This document shows, one piece after another, positions 6,586 through 14,575 of a stretch of 21,612 bases of DNA (positions are counted from its first letter, which is position 1; the number at the start of each line of letters is the position of its first letter). A program made the translations under genes and the position numbers. Source of the DNA: JAWLDB01 sp041686915 (GTDB lineage: Bacteria; Bacillota; UBA994; UBA5500); assembly GCA_041686915.1 (NCBI GenBank), contig JAWLDB010000025.1, positions 1 to 21,612 of the forward strand, given 5' to 3'. The notes under the pieces were generated by a model. That model worked only from the letters and a program-made list of their open reading frames with translations. It did not search any database and had not been told where the DNA came from.

Positions 6586-7248
6586 ATGAAGTTGCTGTGT
6601 ATATCTGCTTCTAATGTAAAGAAGCAGGGTGTGAACAGTGCATCCACGCGTATTGCCAACCTGATTAAGGACCAGGTCCTTGCCAGGCAAGGGGAGGCAG
6701 TGGTGGAAGTGCTAGCGCTGATGGATCATGAGCTGAAGCCGTGTGTGATGTGCGGGGCTTGCGCTGAGGATGACCGTTGTATCTACGACGACGCCTTCAA
6801 CCTGATCTATGATAAGATGGCAAGGGCCGATGGCATATTTGTGGTCTGCCCCCACTATGCACCTATTCCCTCAAAACTAATGATGGTGCTGGAGAAGCTG
6901 GAAGAGGTCTTCTATGTGCGCTACTGTATGCAACAGGCGAAGAGCTTCCCGCTAGTCAAGAAACCCATAGGCATCGTTGCTCACGGTGGTGCAGCCGGAG
7001 ACTATGACGAGTACTATCGTGAACGTCTGCTGACACCATTGGTGCAGGTCTTCGGTGCCGTTCAGATGGACGTGGTAAGCGTTGATGAGGAGAACAAAGG
7101 AGTAGTATTCGGGGTCAGGGGTTACACCCAAGAGGACGGAACTCTTTTCCCCGGCATGGACCATGACTGGGAAGAGATTGGGCGTCGCCTGTTTGTGTTA
7201 ACTGAGCGGCTCCTGGAGCGGGTGGCTTTGTGGCAAACAGCGAATTGA
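6586..7248 (+). CDS. Iron-sulfur flavoprotein, NADPH-dependent FMN reductase family
   Basis: A 220-residue flavodoxin-fold protein. It begins MKLLCISASN, and the segment GVNSAS that follows fits the FMN phosphate loop. Cysteines 53, 56, 59 and 65 form CVMCGACAEDDRC, the compact CX2CX2CX5C spacing that binds a [4Fe-4S] cluster in archaeal and clostridial iron-sulfur flavoproteins (Isf). Such proteins pass electrons from ferredoxin to acceptors such as oxygen or peroxide in anaerobes; the acceptor here is not known. GGAGG (6571-6575) precedes the ATG by 10 bases. The 3' end overlaps the next gene by 19 bases, so the two are probably cotranslated. Confidence 0.82.
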   Translation: MKLLCISASNVKKQGVNSASTRIANLIKDQVLARQGEAVVEVLALMDHELKPCVMCGACAEDDRCIYDDAFNLIYDKMARADGIFVVCPHYAPIPSKLMMVLEKLEEVFYVRYCMQQAKSFPLVKKPIGIVAHGGAAGDYDEYYRERLLTPLVQVFGAVQMDVVSVDEENKGVVFGVRGYTQEDGTLFPGMDHDWEEIGRRLFVLTERLLERVALWQTAN

Positions 7249-7718
7249 CTTTCCGACTGGCCACTGACGCAGACGTTCCGGCGTTGCGCCAGCTGGTGAA
7301 TGCAGCGTATCAAGAGTTGGCGGACATGGGTCTCAACTTTACCGGCACCTTTCAGGATGAGGCAATTACGCGTGAAAGAATGCAGGGTAACGATGTTTTC
7401 TTGGCTTTCAAGCAGGGTGAGCTGGTTGGTACCCTGTCGCTTGAGGTCGAAGAGCATGATGACGGACATACCGTTCTTTACCTCGGGCAGTTTGCTGTTG
7501 CCCCCGCGAATAAACGCCAGGGGATTGGGCGTCAGCTACTCAGTCTCGCAGAGGAGCGAGCCAAACAACTCGGTCTCAATCGCCTGCGATTGGATACGGC
7601 TGTCCCGGCGGCACATCTGGTACGACTATACGAGAGCCATGGCTATAGCATCATTAATCAGGTACAGTGGGAAGGTAAAACCTACGCAAGTTTCATCATG
7701 GAAAAGGTGCTAGAGTAG
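7230..7718 (+). CDS. GNAT family N-acetyltransferase
   Basis: A 162-residue single-domain acetyltransferase. Motif A with the acetyl-CoA loop is clear: FAVAPANKRQGIGRQLL (88-104) followed by the helix AEERAKQLG, and motif B includes RLYESHGYSI. It begins at a GTG (7230) inside the end of the flavoprotein gene; GGAG at 7215-7218 is the likely ribosome binding site and the overlap suggests translational coupling. The next methionine in frame (about 7328) would remove the first strand and helix. The substrate is unknown. Confidence 0.85.
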   Translation: MANSELTFRLATDADVPALRQLVNAAYQELADMGLNFTGTFQDEAITRERMQGNDVFLAFKQGELVGTLSLEVEEHDDGHTVLYLGQFAVAPANKRQGIGRQLLSLAEERAKQLGLNRLRLDTAVPAAHLVRLYESHGYSIINQVQWEGKTYASFIMEKVLE

Positions 7719-7732
7719 AGCAGATAAGATAA

Positions 7733-7765
7733 AAGAGCGGTGCCGGATAAGCCGGGACCGCTCTT
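7733..7765. terminator. Shared bidirectional terminator
   Basis: AGAGCGGT pairs with ACCGCTCT around an inner CCGG/CCGG stem. A-rich and T-rich flanks lie on both sides between the convergent GNAT and ppnP genes, so it can end both transcripts. Confidence 0.75.
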
Positions 7766-7770
7766 CTTGG

Positions 7771-8082
7771 TTATGCCTCGATATATGAGCAAATATAATC
7801 GGTGACTTCCTTGACCTGTAGCTTGAAACTGGAGTCGGCCGGCACCTCAAATGACTCACCGCCAACGATTGTCTGCCAACTGTCACTCCCAGGCAACAAG
7901 ACGTCCAGCTTCCCTGCCTGAATTTCCATCAGCTCTTTTTGGGCGGTTCCGAACTCGTACTTGCCAGGCAGCATTATGCCCAAGGTCTTGCGCGTTCCAT
8001 CGGGCAGGTAGATGGTGCGACTGGTTACCTTACCTTCGAAATAGATGTTAGCCCTCTTCTCCAGATCGACCTGTTTGAACAT
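7771..8082 (-). CDS. ppnP: Pyrimidine/purine nucleoside phosphorylase (PpnP, DUF1255)
   Basis: A 103-residue single-domain cupin matching the PpnP/YaiE family: NIYFEGKVTSRT, the core LGIMLPGKYEFGTAQKELME, then LDVLLPGSDSWQ and the end TDYICSYIE. Family members cleave diverse nucleosides with phosphate to give the base and (deoxy)ribose 1-phosphate. It is slightly longer than the E. coli protein, mainly at the N terminus (MFKQVDLEKR). AAAGGAG (8099-8093) lies about 10 bases before the ATG. It is a monocistronic minus-strand gene sharing a terminator with the convergent GNAT gene. Confidence 0.88.
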   Translation of the reverse strand: MFKQVDLEKRANIYFEGKVTSRTIYLPDGTRKTLGIMLPGKYEFGTAQKELMEIQAGKLDVLLPGSDSWQTIVGGESFEVPADSSFKLQVKEVTDYICSYIEA

Positions 8083-8163
8083 AGAGTACCCACTCCTTTC
8101 TCCTAAAGCATATTAGCGCCGATGGATCAGATTTCCTGCTAACTCTGCGCTTCCAATCCAGCT

Positions 8164-8216
8164 GTTTTCCCTCGGTGTACTACTTTATTAATACAATAAG
8201 GCAGGGCGAGGAAAAC
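8164..8216. repeat. Inverted repeat between ppnP and the protease gene
   Basis: GTTTTCCCTCG (8164-8174) and CGAGGAAAAC (8207-8216) are inverted copies, apart from one extra C, around a 32-base AT-rich spacer. This could be an operator or a weak structure in the ppnP leader. There is no further support. Confidence 0.3.
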
Positions 8217-8270
8217 CTAGCTAATAGCTGATAATGGCCATAATTGACCATAAATCGTGCAACTCGTGTT

Positions 8271-8299
8271 TTGTGTAACGATGCGCACAAGACTATACT
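8271..8299 (+). promoter_or_regulatory. Promoter of the YhfC-like protease gene
   Basis: TTGTGT (8271-8276), a 17-base spacer and TATACT (8294-8299), a sigma-A-like promoter 54 bases before the ATG. Confidence 0.5.
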
Positions 8300-8353
8300 T
8301 GGGTCGTATCCATTAACACGTCTTGCACTCATAGGAGATAAGGAGTGATTTCG

Positions 8354-9064
8354 ATGCAGAATGCGGCGAGTTTTGATTTCAGCACGCTGCCATACTTGCT
8401 AGCTTATGGTACCGTTTTCTTGCTTGCGGGGGTCGCGTGGTCAGCTGGCCTGTTTGGCATAAAACGTCCATACTGGCGGGGTGCAGCTTGGATGGCTTTG
8501 CTGTTGGGGGCACTCGGCTTTGTTGTGACGATGAAGGTGCAGCCTCCACTTCAGCTGGCGTTTGGCCGTTGGGGACAGGAACAGCAATTATCGGTTTACG
8601 TCTATGGCTTTGGTGCGACCTTAATCAGTGGTATCGTACAGGAGCTGTTAAAGCTCCTGGCCATGCTAATCCCTTATAAGCTGTCCGCAGGCAAACAATC
8701 CTGGCTAGCCCTAGGTCTTGCTGCCGGTGTCGGTTTCGGAGTTTGGGAGGCTTGGCAGATAGTAGCATGGCCACTGAGCACGGCCGGTATGGTAAGCACC
8801 GTGGCGGTTATAGAGCGAGTTTTTGCTATTGCGTATCACATTGCAACCCCGATGATTATGGCTTATGGTTTGCACAAGCGGAAGCTCTGGCCGTTTCTTA
8901 CCCTGGCGATCCTCTCGCATGGCGTTGCCAACTACGCAGCCGTCCTTTATCACCAATGGGTCATCAGCCTTGTTACGACAGAGATCTTAATTAGCGTTTT
9001 CGCCTCGGGCATGCTGGGGTATGCGTATATGCTTAGTAGGAGGGTTTTGCGTGAAGAAGCATAG
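8354..9064 (+). CDS. YhfC-type glutamic intramembrane protease family protein
   Basis: A 236-residue membrane protein with about seven hydrophobic segments. The motifs fit the YhfC (PF10086)/PrsW/CPBP glutamic protease group: ISGIVQELLKLL (E97), GVGFGVWEAW (E132), ERVFAIAYHI (E154, R155, H162) and SHGVAN (H189 to N193). The first motif has QE rather than the usual EE pair. Such proteins are predicted to cut membrane substrates. A GTG at 8345 is also possible, but AGGAG (8341-8345) overlaps it and is well placed for the ATG at 8354. The 3' end overlaps the lipoprotein gene by 14 bases, suggesting a functional pair. Confidence 0.75.
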   Translation: MQNAASFDFSTLPYLLAYGTVFLLAGVAWSAGLFGIKRPYWRGAAWMALLLGALGFVVTMKVQPPLQLAFGRWGQEQQLSVYVYGFGATLISGIVQELLKLLAMLIPYKLSAGKQSWLALGLAAGVGFGVWEAWQIVAWPLSTAGMVSTVAVIERVFAIAYHIATPMIMAYGLHKRKLWPFLTLAILSHGVANYAAVLYHQWVISLVTTEILISVFASGMLGYAYMLSRRVLREEA

Positions 9065-9791
9065 GTTCTCATGGCTGTTAATCGGATTTACGGCGTTGAT
9101 GATGCTGCTGCTAACGGGGTGTGGTGGCAAGACCGCTGCTCTGCCTCTTGACAACTCCCGGTTGGTCTCCTACGTTGCCAAATATGCGGGAGCCGCTGCA
9201 GAGGCAGGGGTGATGGAGGTTTCATTCAAAGCGGGCAATCCAGGTGCTTGGCAAGTAGAGACGAAGACTCAGCTTCCTGGGGCGACGGTCACCTCAAGTG
9301 TTCAACTCAACCAGTACTTACTGCCACTTAGCTCCCTGTATGACGTAGAGGTTGCAAATGCCCAAGGAGGCAAGGTGACAACCACGTACACAGGCAAGCA
9401 AGTGCTGATGGATGCGGAGACGCCGAACGGTCCGCAGAAGATTGAGCGGAAGCTTACCGGCAACTACTACGACAATGAGCAACTAGTGGCCACCATTGCT
9501 GCGTTGAAGCTTGAACCCAAGCAGCGCTACACATTCACCCTGATTGTTCCGCAAAGCGCGTTAAAACTCACCCCAGCTGTATGGCTGGAGGTGGACGAAC
9601 AAGGGAAGGCCGTTGTTGAACAGGTGACCACGCCCGCAGGCACTTTTGAGAGCCACAAGGTTATTCTTAACGCAGGCGTTACCGGTGCCCCAGACCAGAC
9701 CTTTTGGATCAGCACCAGTGGTCCCGCAGTGGTGACCAAATACTATAATGGAGCTACCGAGTACACCCTTCAGGAGCTAGTTACCCCATAG
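9051..9791 (+). CDS. Putative lipoprotein, uncharacterised
   Basis: A 246-residue exported lipoprotein: basic start KKHR, hydrophobic core IGFTALMMLLL and lipobox LTGC with Cys24 as the lipidated residue. The mature part is rich in short beta strands and vaguely resembles DUF3108/LolA-like barrels (TPAGTFESHKV, ISTSGPAVVTKYY), but I cannot assign a family with confidence. The GTG at 9051 has a perfect AGGAGG (9038-9043) 7 bases upstream; the frame is open earlier, but the signal peptide starts here. It overlaps the intramembrane protease gene by 14 bases and is followed by a strong terminator, so the two form one transcription unit. It may be a partner or substrate of the protease. Confidence 0.78.
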   Translation: MKKHRFSWLLIGFTALMMLLLTGCGGKTAALPLDNSRLVSYVAKYAGAAAEAGVMEVSFKAGNPGAWQVETKTQLPGATVTSSVQLNQYLLPLSSLYDVEVANAQGGKVTTTYTGKQVLMDAETPNGPQKIERKLTGNYYDNEQLVATIAALKLEPKQRYTFTLIVPQSALKLTPAVWLEVDEQGKAVVEQVTTPAGTFESHKVILNAGVTGAPDQTFWISTSGPAVVTKYYNGATEYTLQELVTP

Positions 9792-9796
9792 TATCT

Positions 9797-9823
9797 AACG
9801 GCGGCAGATGATGCCGCCGTTTT
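9797..9823 (+). terminator. Terminator after the lipoprotein gene
   Basis: AACGGCGGCA, a short loop, then TGCCGCCGTTTT forms a strong GC stem with a T run, starting 6 bases after the stop. Confidence 0.85.
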
Positions 9824-9884
9824 CGCACTGCAGGAATAACTAGGCACTCAGGCAAAATATTCATCATGAATAGGGGGTGCTTTA

Positions 9885-10430
9885 ATGAGTGTAACAATCG
9901 GCCTTTTTCCCTGGGACAGGATCATGCTAACTAGTGGCATAACTCACGTTTGCATCGTTGTGAGAGACCTGGATAAGGCTATGGGCAACTACGTGGAGAA
10001 GTTTGGTGTAGGTCCATTTACCGTGAGAGAAATCCATACGCCGGCAACACACGCTGTAGTACGTGGCGAGCCGAGTGCATACACCCTTAAGTTCGCGTAT
10101 GCCAGATCAGGGGGCATCACTTTGGAACTGGTGCAGCCGATTGCCGGGAATAGTCTGCAAGCCGAATTCCTGGTGCAGAGGGGCGAGGGATTGCACCACG
10201 TAGGTTTTGCCTCGTCCGAAGCGCTGGATGATGAGTTGCGTAGATGGAGCGAGTCGGGGATTAAGCCTCTTCAGGTAAATAGGCGTGACGATGCTCGGTA
10301 TGGTTGGGCTTATATGGATACTGCAGACCTGGTTGGATGCATTTTAGAAGTAATCTGTGATCCGCCATTGGGGTGGTGGACAAATCTATCTCTGGCTAAC
10401 GACCTTCCTCAGCTTCAGGGTAAGGGATAG
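9885..10430 (+). CDS. VOC family (glyoxalase-fold) protein
   Basis: A 181-residue protein with two beta-alpha-beta-beta-beta modules. Likely metal ligands are H21 (GITHVCIVV), E81 (TLELVQP), H105 (GLHHVGF) and E155 (CILEVI), the pattern of methylmalonyl-CoA epimerase and glyoxalase relatives. The sequence DLDKAMGNYVEKFGVGPF is also typical. The substrate cannot be told; no mutase or acyl-CoA gene lies nearby. GGGGG (9873-9877) precedes the ATG at 9885 by 7 bases. An ATG at 9924 would begin nearer the family start but has a weaker ribosome binding site. A small inverted repeat TATTCA-TCA-TGAATA (9858-9872) lies just upstream. Confidence 0.82.
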   Translation: MSVTIGLFPWDRIMLTSGITHVCIVVRDLDKAMGNYVEKFGVGPFTVREIHTPATHAVVRGEPSAYTLKFAYARSGGITLELVQPIAGNSLQAEFLVQRGEGLHHVGFASSEALDDELRRWSESGIKPLQVNRRDDARYGWAYMDTADLVGCILEVICDPPLGWWTNLSLANDLPQLQGKG

Positions 10431-10454
10431 GCACCAGACTGTCAGTAGATCAGC

Positions 10455-10481
10455 AAGAGAGACCGGGAGCCGGTCTCTCTT
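10455..10481. terminator. Bidirectional terminator
   Basis: A perfect 12-bp stem (AAGAGAGACCGG with CCGGTCTCTCTT) and GAG loop lies between the convergent VOC and Gfo/Idh/MocA genes. Confidence 0.8.
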
Positions 10482-10493
10482 GCATTGGGGATA

Positions 10494-11537
10494 CTATAGC
10501 TTGATGGCTTCTCCTGCAAGGGCCGAACGGTATAGGCCTTCAACTATTTGCTGCAGGATAATGCCCTGCTCTGCGGTTGATAACGGCTGCTTTCCAGTCT
10601 GGCAGCATTCCACAAAGCGCTCGATTTGCAGTTGGTAACAGTCCTGTCCGGCAGGAAGATAGACCGGTGTGACATCCAACAATGAACCATGCCGCTCCTG
10701 ATATATCTTAGGCGGGAAAACGTCAGCACCACCACCATCACCCATCAAGGAGACCTGCATTACTTCCCGTCGTTCAACATTGGCTGCAAAAGCACTGTCT
10801 AAGAGAAGGGTCGCCCCGTTATCAAATCTGACCATCCCTCGTGCCATGTCTTCAACTGATAAATTCTTCCAGTCCCACTTTCCCAGTAACCCGACTCCAG
10901 GGCGTTGGCCTAATTTTTGATAGGTGACTCCCATGACCTCCGTTGGTCTTGGATAGCCCATCAAATATAAGGCTGTGTCCAGCATATGCACGCCGATATC
11001 AATCAACGGACCTCCGCCCTGCAACTCTTTGTTGGTGAATACTCCCCAGCCGGGTATACCCCGACGGCGTACAGCCATTGCGGTTGCAGCGTAGATCGCA
11101 CCGAGTTCCCCGGCATCTACAAAGCGTTTTAACGCCTCCACCTCGGCAGTGTGTCGAAAGTGGAAACCGTAGGTTAGTATCTTCCCCGCAGCTCTCGCGG
11201 CCTCAGCCATGTCGCGTGTCTCTGTGGCAGTGATAGCTGGTGGTTTCTCGCACAGCACATGGCATCCCGCCTGCAAAGCAGCAATGGTAGCAGGGTTGTG
11301 GAACCTGTTGGGGGTGCATATGGAGACTGCATCCAATTCTGTTTGTGCCAGCATTGCCTGATAGTCTGTGAATGTGTGGCGGATAGAGAACTCCTGCGCG
11401 ACCGCCTGCACCCGTTCAAGATTGATGTCGGCTAGCGCAACAACCTCAGCTTCGGCAGAGGTTGCATAATACGGTATATGCCTGCGAGTCGCAATATCTC
11501 CAGTGCCGATGATGCCAACTCTCAGTCTCTTGCTCAT
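10494..11537 (-). CDS. Gfo/Idh/MocA family oxidoreductase
   Basis: A 347-residue NAD(P)-dependent dehydrogenase. The Rossmann motif GIIGTGDIA (8-16) is followed by the typical VSICTPNRFH segment, the EKP motif (97-99, catalytic Lys98) and GGGPLIDIGVHMLD with Asp180 and His184. Substrates of the family are mostly sugars or cyclitols; the one here is unknown. The frame is open 13 codons upstream, but GAGGAGG lies 8 bases before the ATG at 11537-11535 and this start gives the standard N terminus. It begins 54 bases after the serine hydrolase gene on the same strand, with no terminator between, so they are probably cotranscribed. Confidence 0.9.
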   Translation of the reverse strand: MSKRLRVGIIGTGDIATRRHIPYYATSAEAEVVALADINLERVQAVAQEFSIRHTFTDYQAMLAQTELDAVSICTPNRFHNPATIAALQAGCHVLCEKPPAITATETRDMAEAARAAGKILTYGFHFRHTAEVEALKRFVDAGELGAIYAATAMAVRRRGIPGWGVFTNKELQGGGPLIDIGVHMLDTALYLMGYPRPTEVMGVTYQKLGQRPGVGLLGKWDWKNLSVEDMARGMVRFDNGATLLLDSAFAANVERREVMQVSLMGDGGGADVFPPKIYQERHGSLLDVTPVYLPAGQDCYQLQIERFVECCQTGKQPLSTAEQGIILQQIVEGLYRSALAGEAIKL

Positions 11538-11591
11538 TAGTCGGGCCTCCTCAGTGGATTGTTTCACCATAAACACTCCCGCCGCTAACGT

Positions 11592-13193
11592 CTACCTGCA
11601 ATGAGTAGGCGCGGCTTTGGAGAACCTTAGGTTGCGCACTCTGCCGCTTGATAGCCTGAACCCGGTTACAACTCCTGCTTCCCCGCGGCTAAACTCAAGT
11701 TTACCCATCCGCCATGTTTTACCCTGGAAGAGGTCTTCACCCACTGGTATCACCTCGGCATCGGGATGCCTATGTTGTTTGACCAGCATTCCCCGGTTGA
11801 ATGGCACCAAGGTATAGGTAACTCCCAACTCGTCACTGTAATATTCGCCCGCGTATTGTGCGAGCTGAGCATGATCCAGTTTTAGTAGCTGTACTCTTTG
11901 TCCCGGGAAGCTTTGACTATCAGTTTTGGCGATAAGGCTGTTAACTGCTCCGTCAGTTTCCGGTTTGAAGGTGATTTCGGTGTTTATCGCCTCAGCCCGG
12001 AAAATGTGCGGGGCGACAGGGGTCAGCTCCAGGTCATCACCATCATCGATAGCAATGCTAAGTACGCCATTGTTCATGTTGATAGTAGCAACATTACCCT
12101 CGAGTGGCAGCAGATACTCACCAGTGTAGGCGGTGAGCTCAAGGGCATGGGCATCTAATGCCGTGTTTTGAGAGTCTCCCAGCAGGGCATCAGCCACCTT
12201 TAGCGCCAAATTGCCAGGGGCGCTACTGGCTAAGTTGCTCAGGATGATTATACCCAGACCTAGCTCAGGGAAGCGCCCACAATAGGATCGGAAACCTGCG
12301 TCAGCTCCGGAGTGGCCAACAAAGGGCTGGTCACGATGCATATCCCATGAAAGGCCACACGCGTAGTTTATCTCTCTGCCATCAGTAAGCGTAAACCGCT
12401 TGTGCATTTCCGCAAACACTTTGTCGCTGCCTACTGTGTGCTGTTCGAAGTTGAGCAACCATTTGCTCAGATCATCGGCGGTGGTAAACAGGCTGGTAGC
12501 GCCGACGTTGGCATAGCTGAGCACACTTTTCCGTAAGCCTCCATCTCGCTTGGTTGAGTACGAGTACGCCCGATTAGCTACAATCTCCTCATGATCATCG
12601 TGAAAATGGGTGTCATCCATACCAAGCGGCTGGAAGATGCGGTGCCGCGTGAACTCACGGAAAGACATCCCACTTACCCGGGCTACAATCTCAGAGAGCA
12701 GTGTGTAACCTGTGTTGCAGTAAAGATACTCGCTGCCAGGCGGGAAGTTCAGCTCTTTCTGACGTTTGACCATTTTCCAGATATGTTCCAAAGTAATAAC
12801 ATCATCCAAGCGCCAGCCAGCCATCATCAGCAGTTCCCATTGATCACGCAGACCGCTTGTATGGTGCAGCAAGTGCCGAATTGTTATCTGCTGCCCTAGG
12901 TTTGGGACTTCCGGTAGATACTTGTGGATGTCCTCATCAAGAGCAAGCTGGCCGCCGTCAGCCAGCAAGAGGACTGCGAAAGCTGTAAATTGTTTGGACA
13001 CAGATGCTACGTGAAAAATTGTCTTTGGGGTGATTGGTATCTGATACTCAAGGTTGGCTGCCCCATAGCCACGCTGATAGGCGACTCTGCTATCCTTGAT
13101 AATCGCGAGAGCAGCACCCGGAGACTCAATGCTGTCCCATGGCGCGAAGATACTATCTATCGCGCGGATTTGCTCGGTGCTCAATAAAGACAT
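11592..13193 (-). CDS. Serine hydrolase, class C beta-lactamase / penicillin-binding fold
   Basis: A 533-residue protein. The N-terminal ~330 residues are a beta-lactamase-type domain with the SVSK motif (S64 nucleophile, K67), YCN (158-160) and HSG (294-296, in place of KTG). The remaining ~200 residues contain two related beta-rich segments beginning ELTAYTGEYLL and QLAQYAGEYYS, like the DUF3471-type tails of esterase/peptidase homologues. No signal peptide or membrane segment is visible, so it is probably cytoplasmic and more likely an esterase or peptidase than a resistance enzyme. GAGGAGGTA precedes the ATG. It is the first gene of a pair with the Gfo/Idh/MocA oxidoreductase. Confidence 0.88.
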   Translation of the reverse strand: MSLLSTEQIRAIDSIFAPWDSIESPGAALAIIKDSRVAYQRGYGAANLEYQIPITPKTIFHVASVSKQFTAFAVLLLADGGQLALDEDIHKYLPEVPNLGQQITIRHLLHHTSGLRDQWELLMMAGWRLDDVITLEHIWKMVKRQKELNFPPGSEYLYCNTGYTLLSEIVARVSGMSFREFTRHRIFQPLGMDDTHFHDDHEEIVANRAYSYSTKRDGGLRKSVLSYANVGATSLFTTADDLSKWLLNFEQHTVGSDKVFAEMHKRFTLTDGREINYACGLSWDMHRDQPFVGHSGADAGFRSYCGRFPELGLGIIILSNLASSAPGNLALKVADALLGDSQNTALDAHALELTAYTGEYLLPLEGNVATINMNNGVLSIAIDDGDDLELTPVAPHIFRAEAINTEITFKPETDGAVNSLIAKTDSQSFPGQRVQLLKLDHAQLAQYAGEYYSDELGVTYTLVPFNRGMLVKQHRHPDAEVIPVGEDLFQGKTWRMGKLEFSRGEAGVVTGFRLSSGRVRNLRFSKAAPTHCR

Positions 13194-13535
13194 CGCTAGC
13201 TACCTCCTCATCGGTTTACAAGCAAATTCGCTATTGATGCCACTGCAACCTGTAAGTCGCCGCAGATTCTAGGCGACAAACTTATCAGTTGCTGTCGTAT
13301 TTCCCGGGAAATGGTTTCGCAGTGTCGAAACATGTGTGCACCTGTTGTCGCTTCGCACTTATCCCTTTAAATCGGAGGTAACCCTCGGATGTAGCTGAGC
13401 TAGTTACTTTGCGCAGGTTTCCTACTCGCCCGGGTAGCGCTTGTAGCGACGCTAATTCTCCTCGGCAAATTGCATTTGCAGGCTTGTAGCGTATAATGGT
13501 TACGAAGCCAAATCTATACCCAGAAGGGGAGCAAC
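13194..13535. other. Intergenic region, serine hydrolase / AEC transporter
   Basis: A 342-base divergent gap with no credible gene. It holds a perfect 14-bp palindrome (ATTTCCCGGGAAAT, 13299-13312) and the AEC transporter promoter (13470-13497). No good minus-strand promoter for the hydrolase was found. Confidence 0.5.
13470..13497 (+). promoter_or_regulatory. Promoter of the AEC transporter gene
   Basis: TTGCAT (13470-13475), a 16-base spacer and a consensus TATAAT (13492-13497), 38 bases before the start codon. Confidence 0.65.
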
Positions 13536-14459
13536 ATGAGTTTTTATAACGTCTTTGAGCAGATCCTGGTACTGTTTTTCCTGTTAGTTGTAGGCTACGT
13601 GGCCCGCAAAACCCAGGTGTTTGACGAGTCAATGACTAAGGGCCTCTCCAGCATGCTACTGAAGCTGGCCCTACCCGCATTGATTATCGACTCACTGCAG
13701 ACATCTTTCTCCAGCGAACTGTTGAAGCAGAGCGGGCAGATTTTGATAATATCCGTATTCGTGTACGCTGCATCCTGTCTAATAGCCTTCTTCTTTACCA
13801 AAATTGTAAAGGCACCAAAAGATCAGGTCGGGGTTCTGCGCTTTGCAGTGCTGTTTTCCAATGTAGGTTTTATGGGGTACCCGGTTGTTCAGGCAGTCTT
13901 TGGCCGCGATGCTATCTTTTATGCCGCCATTTACAACCTGCCGTTTAACCTGCTGGTTTTCACCTTGGGCATTCTGGTGATTAACCTGGGGAATAGCCAA
14001 GGGCACAAGGTGCATTGGAGAATGTTTGTGAACCCAGCTCTTGTGTCTGTGTTAATCGGTTTTATACTCTTCATCTTCTCCATCAAGCTACCTGGTCCGG
14101 TGGGAGCTGTAGTAACAGACCTGGGGGGCTTGACTACGCCACTTTCCATGATCCTAATTGGCGCGCTTCTGACCAACAGTGATATCAGACAAGTGTTTAC
14201 CGACTGGCGAGTATATGCCGTGAGCATCCTGCGTCTGTTGCTTTTCCCCTTAGGCATCTGGGCGGTGCTGCGTATGTTTGTCAGCCATCCACTATTGATC
14301 GGGGTTCCTGTCGTTATCGCTGCCATGCCGGTTGCCGCTAATGCTGCCATCTTGGCTAAGGAATACGACGCCAATCCACAGTTCGCCTCGCAGGTTGTAT
14401 TCATCTCAACTTTGCTGTCAATAGCCACAATTCCGCTGCTCGCTTACGTCATAGTTTAG
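13536..14459 (+). CDS. AEC family transporter (auxin efflux carrier-like)
   Basis: A 307-residue membrane protein with about ten hydrophobic segments in two halves, starting MSFYNVFEQILVLFFLLVVGYVARK, which is typical of this family. Other family-like stretches are LLKLALPALIIDSLQ, FSNVGFMGYPVVQAVFG and, near the end, AAMPVAANAAILAKEYD. Bacterial members often carry malate or other organic acids; the substrate here is not known. AAGGGGAG lies just upstream of the ATG. It has its own promoter and terminator, so it is monocistronic. Confidence 0.9.
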   Translation: MSFYNVFEQILVLFFLLVVGYVARKTQVFDESMTKGLSSMLLKLALPALIIDSLQTSFSSELLKQSGQILIISVFVYAASCLIAFFFTKIVKAPKDQVGVLRFAVLFSNVGFMGYPVVQAVFGRDAIFYAAIYNLPFNLLVFTLGILVINLGNSQGHKVHWRMFVNPALVSVLIGFILFIFSIKLPGPVGAVVTDLGGLTTPLSMILIGALLTNSDIRQVFTDWRVYAVSILRLLLFPLGIWAVLRMFVSHPLLIGVPVVIAAMPVAANAAILAKEYDANPQFASQVVFISTLLSIATIPLLAYVIV

Positions 14460-14463
14460 CCTG

Positions 14464-14497
14464 GCGACGCCCGCCAAGAAGCCGGCGTCGCTTTCTT
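14464..14497 (+). terminator. Terminator after the AEC transporter gene
   Basis: GCGACGCC (14464-14471) pairs with GGCGTCGC (14484-14491), followed by TTTCTT. Confidence 0.75.
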
Positions 14498-14575
14498 ACT
14501 ATGGATGCTAACAGGTATAAGTTGCACGCTTCCGGCTACATTCAAGCTGATGGCTATAAAAGGGAGTGAAACCTC

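Noticed and set aside
11898..12158. Plus-strand reading frame opposite the serine hydrolase
   Set aside because: No ribosome binding site and fully antisense to a well-supported gene.
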